A stretch of DNA of 36,551 bases, taken from contig JAADGP010000120.1 in assembly GCA_013152315.1 (NCBI GenBank), forward strand, positions 1 to 36,551, given 5' to 3'. This stretch comes from FCB group bacterium. Its GTDB lineage: Bacteria > Fidelibacterota > Marinisomatia > Marinisomatales > JAADGP01. The notes beneath the pieces are model-generated. The model saw nothing but the letters and a program-made list of their open reading frames with translations, was not told where the DNA came from and did no database searches. The first letter of the stretch is position 1. Each line of letters begins with the position of its first letter. Positions 29,078 to 36,551 of this stretch are shown here, piece after piece. The position numbers and the translations under genes were made by a program.

Positions 29078-29425
29078 ATGTTAATGATCAGATCAATTGT
29101 CAGGACGGAAAAGGCCGATGCGGTGCTTGCCGGACTTTTGGAAGCGGGATATCCTGCCGTAACAAGAATTTCCGTATATGGGCGTGGGAAACAGCGAGGT
29201 TTGAAAGTCGGGAGTGTTACCTATGATGAACTTCCCAAGGAATTGCTTCTCACGGTAATAAAAGAGAAAGATAAGGATTTCGTGGTCAAAACGATTATCG
29301 AGGCGGCGAAAACAGGGGATATGGGAGCTTATGGTGAGACGGGAAAATTTTCGTTTCTCCCGTACTCGAGGCCTATACTATCAGTTCCGGTGTTAAAGAA
29401 GTATCAACCAAGGAGTGAACCGTGA
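29078..29425 (+). CDS. nifI1: Nitrogenase-associated PII protein NifI1, apparently frameshifted near its C-terminus
   Basis: 'MLMIRSIVRTEKADAVLAGLLEAGYPAVTRISVYGRGKQRGLKVGSVTYDELPK' PII; after 'GAYG' the canonical DGKIFVSPVLEAYTISSGVKEVSTKE* lies in another frame ending at 29418. Confidence 0.9.
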   Translation: MLMIRSIVRTEKADAVLAGLLEAGYPAVTRISVYGRGKQRGLKVGSVTYDELPKELLLTVIKEKDKDFVVKTIIEAAKTGDMGAYGETGKFSFLPYSRPILSVPVLKKYQPRSEP

Positions 29426-29829
29426 AAGAAGTTATGGCAATGATTCGCATTAACCGGATAAATGCGACTAAAAGGGCGCTTAATGAGGTTGGAATAACCT
29501 CTTTTACAGCTACCGGGAAGGTTCTTGGACGCGGAAAAGGATTGGTTGATTTCCGGATCCTTGAAGGCGCCAAGGAAGGACGCCAAGAGGCAATTTCCTT
29601 ATTGGGAGATGGTCCCCGACTCGTACCTAAAAGACTCATAACGGTAATTGTCTCGGACAATTTTGTCGAAAGGACGGTAAAGGCGATCATTAAGGCAAAC
29701 CACACCGGGAATGCCGGTGACGGAAAAATATTTGTTTTGCCCATTCTGGAGGCCACGCGCGTCAGGACGGGAGAAACCGTAAGAGGGGAATCGGGAGGAA
29801 CCGTTCTTGATTCTTCAGGAGGACTATAA
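29422..29829 (+). CDS. nifI2: Nitrogenase-associated PII protein NifI2
   Basis: GTG start; PII fold with extended T-loop region and intact 'GNAGDGKIFVLPILEATRVRTGE' C-terminus; located between nifI1 and nifD. Confidence 0.93.
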   Translation: MKEVMAMIRINRINATKRALNEVGITSFTATGKVLGRGKGLVDFRILEGAKEGRQEAISLLGDGPRLVPKRLITVIVSDNFVERTVKAIIKANHTGNAGDGKIFVLPILEATRVRTGETVRGESGGTVLDSSGGL

Positions 29830-29831
29830 TA

Positions 29832-31454
29832 ATGGAACACAATATCCCAAAACCACCAACCGCGATAAAGGAGGAAATCCTTTCAAAGTATCCGCCGAAA
29901 GTCGCGCGGAAAAGAAATAAATCCATTGTTATCAGGGATCCGGAGGACGAACAGAAAATCCAGGCGAACGTCCGAACTATTCCCGGAATTATTACACAAC
30001 GCGGATGTGCTTATGCCGGTTGCAAAGGAGTGGTCCTCGGTCCCACCAGGGACATCATAAACATTACCCACGGACCGATTGGTTGCGGTTTTTACAGTTG
30101 GCTGACAAGAAGAAATCAAACCAAACCCGAAGGCGCCGAAGGTGAGAATTATATGACCTACTGTTTTTCGACGGATATGCAGGACTCAAATATCGTTTTC
30201 GGCGGCGAAAAGAAACTGAGGGAGGCTATTCAGGAAGCCTACGATCTCTTTAAGCCCAAGGCAATCAGTGTTTTTTCTACCTGTCCCGTCGGTTTGATCG
30301 GAGATGACGTCCACGCGATTGCCAAGGAAATGAAAAAGAAACTGGGAATTAATGTTTTTGCATTCAGTTGTGAGGGGTATAAAGGGGTAAGCCAGTCCGC
30401 CGGTCACCACATCGCCAACAACGGTCTCTTCAAACACGTAGTGGGTCTCGATGATACGGTAAGGGAAGGTGATTTCAAGATCAATATGCTTGGTGAATAC
30501 AATATCGGCGGCGACGCGTTTGAACTGGAACGTATTCTTGAGTTGGCGGGGTTTACGCTGATTTCCACCTTCAGCGGGAACTCGGATATGGGCCGCTTCG
30601 CGAATTCACACACAGCGGATCTTAACGTGATCATGTGTCACCGGTCCATCAATTACATGGCCGAGATGATGGAAACGAAATTCGGGATTCCCTGGTTGAA
30701 GGTGAATTTTACCGGCGCGAAAGCCACGGCAAAATCCCTGCGAAAAATGGCCCAGTATTTCGGTGATAAAAAACTTATTAACCGGGTGGAGAAACTTATC
30801 AGGAATGAAATGGCGGCGGTAAACAAGGTTTTAAGCGAAACGAGACCGCGGTGCGAAGGGAAACTGGCCATGCTCTTCGTCGGTGGCTCACGGGCCCATC
30901 ATTACCAGGAGCTGTTTAATGAACTGGGAATGAAAACGGTTTGCGCCGGCTATGAATTCGGCCACCGCGATGATTATGAGGGCCGTGATGTTCTGCCCGA
31001 CATAAAAATCGACGCCGACAGTCGCAATATTGAAGAGCTGTTTGTCGAAAAGGATGAAAAACGATATCGTCCCCGGAAAACTTCAGAAGAAATCCTGGAG
31101 CTCAAGAAAAAGGGCCTCGAAATTGGCGAATATAATGGATTAATGGCGGAGATGAGTAAACAGTCGCTTGTTGTGGATGATATTACCCATTATGAAACGG
31201 AAAAATTAATTGAATTCTACAAGCCGCACATATTCTGTGCCGGAATCAAGGAAAAATATGTTGTGCAGAAAATGGGTGTCCCTTTGAAACAGTTGCACAG
31301 TTACGATTATGGCGGGCCCTATGCCGGATTCCGGGGGGCGATCAATTTCTACCAGGAAATTGATCGTATGGTCAATACCCGCATTTGGGATTTGATAACA
31401 CCTCCCTGGGAAAAGAATGGGGCGGAAATCACGGCTGAATTTGTCTCTTTGTAG
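29832..31454 (+). CDS. nifD: Nitrogenase molybdenum-iron protein alpha chain
   Basis: P-cluster Cys motifs 'RGCAYAGCKG', 'GPIGCGFYSW', 'STCPVGLIGDD'; 'SQSAGHHIAN'; cofactor Cys 'IMCHRSINY' and His 'LHSYDYGGPYAGF'. Confidence 0.97.
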   Translation: MEHNIPKPPTAIKEEILSKYPPKVARKRNKSIVIRDPEDEQKIQANVRTIPGIITQRGCAYAGCKGVVLGPTRDIINITHGPIGCGFYSWLTRRNQTKPEGAEGENYMTYCFSTDMQDSNIVFGGEKKLREAIQEAYDLFKPKAISVFSTCPVGLIGDDVHAIAKEMKKKLGINVFAFSCEGYKGVSQSAGHHIANNGLFKHVVGLDDTVREGDFKINMLGEYNIGGDAFELERILELAGFTLISTFSGNSDMGRFANSHTADLNVIMCHRSINYMAEMMETKFGIPWLKVNFTGAKATAKSLRKMAQYFGDKKLINRVEKLIRNEMAAVNKVLSETRPRCEGKLAMLFVGGSRAHHYQELFNELGMKTVCAGYEFGHRDDYEGRDVLPDIKIDADSRNIEELFVEKDEKRYRPRKTSEEILELKKKGLEIGEYNGLMAEMSKQSLVVDDITHYETEKLIEFYKPHIFCAGIKEKYVVQKMGVPLKQLHSYDYGGPYAGFRGAINFYQEIDRMVNTRIWDLITPPWEKNGAEITAEFVSL

Positions 31455-31478
31455 ACCTTTTCAATAAAGGAGAAATTA

Positions 31479-32861
31479 ATGCTTTTACGACATACACCTT
31501 CTGAAATTAAAGAAAGAAATGCGCTTACAATAAATCCTGCCAAGACTTGCCAGCCGATTGGAGCGATGTATGCCGCGCTGGGAATCCATGGTTGTTTGCC
31601 ACACAGCCATGGTTCCCAGGGCTGTTGTGCCTACCATAGAAGTACCCTTACCCGACACTTTAAAGAGCCCGTCATGGCCGCCACCAGTTCCTTTACGGAA
31701 GGGGCCTCGGTGTTTGGAGGACAGGCCAACCTGCTCCAGGCCATTAACAACATGTTTACCGTGTATACTCCCGAAGTGATTGCGGTTCATACCACGTGCC
31801 TTTCGGAAACAATTGGGGATGACATAAACCAAATTATCCGCAAGGCCTATGAAGATGGAAAAGTTCCGGAAGGAAAGCATGTGATTCACTGCAACACTCC
31901 CAGTTATGTAGGCTCGCATGTTACCGGCTATGCGAATATGGTGGCCGGAATGGTGAAATATTTTTCCGAATCAACAGGGAGGTACCGTGATCAGATTAAT
32001 ATTATTCCGGGGTGGATCGAGCCGTCGGATATGAGGGAAATAAAAAGAATCGCCAAGGAGATGGGTGTGAAAATCATTCTTTTTCCCGATACCTCCGATG
32101 TCCTGGACGCTCCTCAAAAGGGGAAACACATGTTTTATCCCGAGGGGGGTGTTACGATACCGGATCTGAGAAGTACGGGAGACAGCAAACTGACAATTGC
32201 GCTCGGGCCCTTCGGCACCGAAAGCGCAGCCGCCTTGTTGGATACCAAATGCAAAGTGAAATATGAATTGCTCGATCTCCCCATCGGGATTTCCGCTACG
32301 GACAGATTTATCAGCGGTTTGAGCCGGGCAGCCTGTGTGGAAGTACCGGTATCGATTACCGCCGAAAGGGGAAGGGCGGTCGATATTATTACCGATATGC
32401 AACAATACTTCTATAATAAAAAGGTTGCCTTGTTCGGCGATCCGGACCAACTGATGGCGCTTACCGAATTCCTGGTGGACCTTGAAATGAAACCCATCCA
32501 TATTATTAGTGGTACGCCCGGTAAACAGTTTGTGCCAAGGATCAGAAACATCCTGAAAGACAAGGTCCCCAATGCAAATGTCAGGAATGGTGCAAATGCC
32601 GATCTATTTCTGCTGCACCAGCTCATTAAGAACGAACCCGTGGACCTTCTCGTCGGCAATACCTACGGTAAATATATCGCCAGGGACGAGGATATTCCTT
32701 TTGTGCGAATGGGATTCCCGATTCTGGACAGGATTGGTCATAGTTATTTCCCAACGGTCGGCTATTCCGGCGCGATGCGTTTACTGGAAACGATCTTGTC
32801 CGCCCTGATGGACCGGCAGGACAGGGATGCTCCGGAAGAAAGTTTCGAACTTGTGATGTAA
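31479..32861 (+). CDS. nifK: Nitrogenase molybdenum-iron protein beta chain
   Basis: 'CQPIGAMYAALGIHGCLPHSHGSQGCCAYHR' and 'TTCLSETIGDDI'. Confidence 0.97.
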   Translation: MLLRHTPSEIKERNALTINPAKTCQPIGAMYAALGIHGCLPHSHGSQGCCAYHRSTLTRHFKEPVMAATSSFTEGASVFGGQANLLQAINNMFTVYTPEVIAVHTTCLSETIGDDINQIIRKAYEDGKVPEGKHVIHCNTPSYVGSHVTGYANMVAGMVKYFSESTGRYRDQINIIPGWIEPSDMREIKRIAKEMGVKIILFPDTSDVLDAPQKGKHMFYPEGGVTIPDLRSTGDSKLTIALGPFGTESAAALLDTKCKVKYELLDLPIGISATDRFISGLSRAACVEVPVSITAERGRAVDIITDMQQYFYNKKVALFGDPDQLMALTEFLVDLEMKPIHIISGTPGKQFVPRIRNILKDKVPNANVRNGANADLFLLHQLIKNEPVDLLVGNTYGKYIARDEDIPFVRMGFPILDRIGHSYFPTVGYSGAMRLLETILSALMDRQDRDAPEESFELVM

Positions 32862-32987
32862 CCTCATTGCTGGTTCAATCCGGTTATGTATTCATGAGAA
32901 ATTTAATGAAACGAAATAAGGCCATGGAACCTCGGGGACATCGCTGGTATCCATGGAACTCCAATACTCTTTGGAATATGAGCGAGT

Positions 32988-34355
32988 GTGAAAATGGTTA
33001 AAGTATTGGCACAGCGTGAAAAGCAGGTTTTTCGCAAGGGCGAAGACACGTTCAACATCGGTTGTGAACGCAATAGCGTTGCCGGATCCGTGAGCCAACG
33101 GGCTTGCGTGTTTTGCGGATCACGGGTAGTGCTTTACCCGATTGCCGATGCCTTGCATCTTATTCATGGACCGATCGGATGTGCTGCTTACACCTGGGAC
33201 ATCCGGGGTGCTCTTTCGTCCGGACCGAAACTCCACAGATTGAGTTTTTCGACGGATATTCAGGAGAAAAACGTTATCTACGGCGGTGAAAAAAAACTGT
33301 ACAATTCCCTTATTGAATTAATCGACATCTACCATCCCAAAGCAGCGTTCGTGTATGCCACCTGCATAGTGGGGATTATCGGCGATGATGTCGACGCGGT
33401 TTGTAAACGGGTTGCCGGTGAAAAAGGGATTCCGGTACTGCCTGTTCATTCCGAGGGCTTTAAGGGGACTAAAAAAGACGGTTACAGGGCTGCCTGTGAA
33501 GCGCTCCTGAAAATCATCGGCCGCGAAGCGACCGACAAAGTCCCCGAATTCAGCATCAATATTCTTGGTGACTTCAACATTGCCGGGGAAACGTGGGTTA
33601 TTCGGGATTATTACCGCCGGATGGGCGTTGAAGTGGTTTCCGTCATGACCGGAGATGGTAGGGTGGCGGATATCGGCCGTTCACATGGGGCTTCGTTAAA
33701 TGTAATCCAATGTTCCGGTTCCATGATGTATCTGGCGAAAAAGATGAAGGAAAAGTATGGTATCCCTTATATCCGTGTTTCCTATTTCGGGATTGAAGAT
33801 ACCTCGGAGGCGCTCTTTGCCGTGGCTCGTTTTTTTAACGACACGGAAATTCTGGAACGCACCGGCCTGCTTGTCGAATCGGAAGTTGAACGGGTTAATC
33901 GGCAAATACAACGTTATCGGAAAAAACTGAAAGGCCGGAAAGCCACGATTTATGTCGGGGGCGCGTTCAAGGCCTTTTCTCTGATCAAGGCCTTACATTT
34001 ACTGGGTATGGAGGTAGCCGTTGTCGGGTCTCAGACCGGCAACATCGACGACTACACGCGACTTAAGGACATGTGCCTCCCGGGTACGATTATTCTCGAC
34101 GATTCCAATCCGGTTGAACTGGCGAATTTTTCACTCGAGAAGGAAGTGGATTTGTTTATCGGAGGTGTTAAGGAAAGACCCCTGGCTTACAAACTGGGGA
34201 TAGGCTTTTGTGATCACAACCATGAGCGAAAACAAATATTGGCCGGTTACGAAGGAATGGTGAATTTTGCAAAAGAGGTTTATTCCTCGGTGATGAGTCC
34301 TGTTTGGAGGTTTTCTCCACGAAAGACAGGGAGAATGGCAAATGATATCGGCTGA
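32988..34355 (+). CDS. nifE: Nitrogenase FeMo-cofactor scaffold protein NifE
   Basis: NifD paralogue with 'RACVFCGSRVVL', 'GPIGCAAYTWDIRGA', 'ATCIVGIIGDDV'; downstream of nifK. Confidence 0.94.
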   Translation: MKMVKVLAQREKQVFRKGEDTFNIGCERNSVAGSVSQRACVFCGSRVVLYPIADALHLIHGPIGCAAYTWDIRGALSSGPKLHRLSFSTDIQEKNVIYGGEKKLYNSLIELIDIYHPKAAFVYATCIVGIIGDDVDAVCKRVAGEKGIPVLPVHSEGFKGTKKDGYRAACEALLKIIGREATDKVPEFSINILGDFNIAGETWVIRDYYRRMGVEVVSVMTGDGRVADIGRSHGASLNVIQCSGSMMYLAKKMKEKYGIPYIRVSYFGIEDTSEALFAVARFFNDTEILERTGLLVESEVERVNRQIQRYRKKLKGRKATIYVGGAFKAFSLIKALHLLGMEVAVVGSQTGNIDDYTRLKDMCLPGTIILDDSNPVELANFSLEKEVDLFIGGVKERPLAYKLGIGFCDHNHERKQILAGYEGMVNFAKEVYSSVMSPVWRFSPRKTGRMANDIG

Positions 34356-35685
34356 GAAAAACTTTACGGCCACAACCAATCCCTGCAAGTTGTGCGCTCC
34401 TTTGGGAGCCTCCCTGGTATTTAAGGGTGTGCGGGATGCGTTGTGCCTTCTGCACGGTTCACAGGGATGCGCGACCTATATCCGAAGATATCTTATCAGC
34501 CATTTCAGGGAGCCGGTCGATATTGCTTCATCGAGTTTTGCGGAGGCCGCTGCCGTTTTCGGCGGTGGCGATAACCTTAAAAAAGCTTTAATGAATGTTG
34601 GCAGTCAGTACCACCCTGAAATTATTGGTGTCGCCACCACTTGTCTCAGCGAAACCATCGGGGATAATGTGCCGATGTATATAAGCGAATTCAAAAAGGC
34701 GAATGCCGGAACGGATTTACCGGAGATTATTCATGTCTCCACACCAAGTTACCGGGGGACACACATGGATGGATTTTATGAATCCGTAAAGGCCTTGGTA
34801 AAGTCATTGGCGCGCGGGGGCGACCGTACCGATCGGATTGCCCTGTTTCCCGGTTTTGTTTCACCCGCGGATATGCGTTATCTGAAAGAAATTTTTTCCG
34901 ATTTTGGTTTGCCCTGGGTGATGCTTCCCGATTATTCGGAAACATTGGACGGTCCCTTGTGGAAAGAATATCAAAGAATCCCAAAGGGAGGAACAACCTA
35001 TGATGAGATTGTTTCCCTGGGATGCTCACAGGCAACCATCGAATTTGGGCACACCCTGAAAACGGGCGGGAGTGCCGGTGAGAAGTATTCCGTGCCGCGG
35101 TATACCCTTGGAATGCCGATCGGCATAACCCTCAGTGATGAATTTTTCAGTGTATTGGGACAATTGAGCGGGAAAGAAATGCCGGCGAAATATGGGGAGG
35201 AACGCGGAAGACTCATTGATGCTTATGCCGATGCCCACAAATATATTTTCGAAAAAAAAGCAATTGTATTCGGCGAGGAGGACCTGGTCATAGCAATGAC
35301 ATCGTTCCTGCTTGAAATCGGTGTCGTCCCGGTGCTCTGTGCTTCCGGTTCCAAAAGCGGCACCATGAAAAAAACGATATCGGAAATGGGAGCCGGCTAC
35401 GGACGATCGATTTCGGTCCGTGAAGGCGCCGACTTTGCCGATATTTTGGATGAAGCAAGAATTTTGCGTCCCGATTTCATGGTGGGGAACAGCAAAGGCT
35501 ACGCAATAGCCCGTGAATTAGATATTCCCCTGGTTCGTATCGGCTTTCCGGTACACGATCGCATTGGCGGGGGGCGGTTATTGCATTTGGGATATCGGGG
35601 CAGCCAGGAACTTTTTGATCGTATCGTCAACACCATTATCGAGTGTACCCAGGCAAAATCGCCCGTGGGACATTCGTATATGTAA
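34342..35685 (+). CDS. nifN: Nitrogenase FeMo-cofactor scaffold protein NifN
   Basis: NifK paralogue with 'NPCKLCAPLGASLVFKGV', 'HGSQGCATYIRRYLISHFREP', 'TTCLSETIGDN'; overlaps nifE end. Confidence 0.94.
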   Translation: MISAEKNFTATTNPCKLCAPLGASLVFKGVRDALCLLHGSQGCATYIRRYLISHFREPVDIASSSFAEAAAVFGGGDNLKKALMNVGSQYHPEIIGVATTCLSETIGDNVPMYISEFKKANAGTDLPEIIHVSTPSYRGTHMDGFYESVKALVKSLARGGDRTDRIALFPGFVSPADMRYLKEIFSDFGLPWVMLPDYSETLDGPLWKEYQRIPKGGTTYDEIVSLGCSQATIEFGHTLKTGGSAGEKYSVPRYTLGMPIGITLSDEFFSVLGQLSGKEMPAKYGEERGRLIDAYADAHKYIFEKKAIVFGEEDLVIAMTSFLLEIGVVPVLCASGSKSGTMKKTISEMGAGYGRSISVREGADFADILDEARILRPDFMVGNSKGYAIARELDIPLVRIGFPVHDRIGGGRLLHLGYRGSQELFDRIVNTIIECTQAKSPVGHSYM

Positions 35686-35699
35686 GAGAGGAATGGAAT

Positions 35700-36551
35700 G
35701 TGAAAGCGGAAACATTAGGAAATAAATCCACGCATCCCTGTTTTGATTTCGATGCCAGGCATCGATATGCCAGGGTTCACCTCCCGGTTGCGGCTAAATG
35801 CAATATTAAATGCAAATTTTGTGACCGGCGATATAGTTGTCTCAACGAAAACCGGCCCGGTGTATCCACGGAGGTCCTCTCACCCCGGCAGGCATTGGCC
35901 TATTTTGATATGCTTACCAAACGATTGAAAAATATTTCGGTTGTCGGTATCGCCGGCCCGGGAGATGCTTTCGCGACTCCGGGAAAGACCGTTGAAACAT
36001 TGCGATTAATACGGGGGAAATATCCGTCGATGCAGTTTTGCGTGGCCACCAACGGTTTTAATGTGTGGCCTTATATCGGCATATTGAAGAATGTCGGTGT
36101 GACGCATATGACGATTACCGTAAATGCCGTTGATCCGGAAATCGGTGAGAAAATCTATGCCTGGGCAAGAGAGGGAAGGACAATTTATCGCGGCCGGAAA
36201 GCCGCGGAAATATTAATAGAGCGTCAATTAGCCGTGGTTAAGGCGCTTGGGAAGGAGGGAATCGCCGTTAAAGTAAATACCGTGCTTATACCGGGTGTAA
36301 ATGACGAGCATGTTGTTGACATAGCGAAAAAGGCCGGTTCTCTGGGCGCCTATACCTTCAACGCCATGCCCCTTTATCCCTTGGCCGGCACCGAGTTCGA
36401 GGACATTGAAGCGCCTACCGCAAAGGCGCTGTCCGCGATCCGTGAACAATGCGGAAAGTATCTTCGTCAAATGGCACATTGCCAACGGTGCAGGGCGGAT
36501 GCGGCCGGCATGTTGAATGAACCGATGAGCGATGACCTGAAAAATAGTCTC
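35700..36551 (+). CDS. nifB: Nitrogenase cofactor biosynthesis radical-SAM protein NifB (truncated by window end)
   Basis: GTG start after agagagg; translation by eye gives 'HRYARVHLPVAAKCNIKCKFCDRRYSCLNENRPGVSTEVLSPRQAL' (CxxxCxxC radical SAM). Not in the ORF track because it runs off the edge. Confidence 0.93.
   Translation, partial: MKAETLGNKSTHPCFDFDARHRYARVHLPVAAKCNIKCKFCDRRYSCLNENRPGVSTEVLSPRQALAYFDMLTKRLKNISVVGIAGPGDAFATPGKTVETLRLIRGKYPSMQFCVATNGFNVWPYIGILKNVGVTHMTITVNAVDPEIGEKIYAWAREGRTIYRGRKAAEILIERQLAVVKALGKEGIAVKVNTVLIPGVNDEHVVDIAKKAGSLGAYTFNAMPLYPLAGTEFEDIEAPTAKALSAIREQCGKYLRQMAHCQRCRADAAGMLNEPMSDDLKNSL

Noticed and set aside
29331-29345. Programmed -1 frameshift in nifI1
   Set aside because: No canonical X-XXY-YYZ slippery heptamer and no obvious stimulatory structure; a GA duplication (error or lesion) is simpler. 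Kept only as an alternative.
32921-32963. CCATGGAAC direct repeats in the nifK-nifE gap
   Set aside because: Two short copies only, with palindromic CCATGG core; insufficient for a regulatory or mobile-element call.

Overview
The 36.5 kb window looks like a chromosomal segment from an anaerobic or facultative bacterium; the lipoprotein and outer-membrane families suggest an FCB-group lineage, but taxonomy is inference. Left part (about 1-21 kb) is mostly housekeeping: ileS, a DksA/TraR-type Zn protein, lspA-rluD-xerC/D, pckA, hpf, a sugar nucleotidyltransferase, metK-ahcY, a large lipoprotein plus an outer-membrane-like protein, an LptF/G-type permease, an alanine:cation symporter, prmA and murQ. 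Middle (21.2-25.4 kb) is a sulfur-assimilation operon: a two-repeat siroheme sulfite reductase with ferredoxin domain, an Fe-S APS/PAPS reductase, and a cysteine synthase fused to a TusA-like domain. Right part (26-36.5 kb) is a nitrogen-fixation cluster: nifA, a sigma54 promoter, then nifH-nifI1-nifI2-nifD-nifK-nifE-nifN-nifB (nifB cut by the window end). The most notable observation is not in the ORF track. Directly upstream of the sulfite reductase are two tandem 20-codon leader ORFs (MNCKRKNCCCMVDSRGLVPV* and MINGNAGCCCMMKARGLVLV*). Each has a Cys-Cys-Cys run at codons 8-10 and is followed by an intrinsic terminator whose loop is complementary to the last codons of its own leader. This reads as a tandem cysteine-responsive ribosome-mediated transcription attenuator. 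A second strong observation is an apparent 2-nt frameshift in nifI1 that replaces a canonical PII C-terminus. No tRNA, rRNA, CRISPR array or intact mobile element was recognised. All calls are by eye from sequence motifs; no database search was run.
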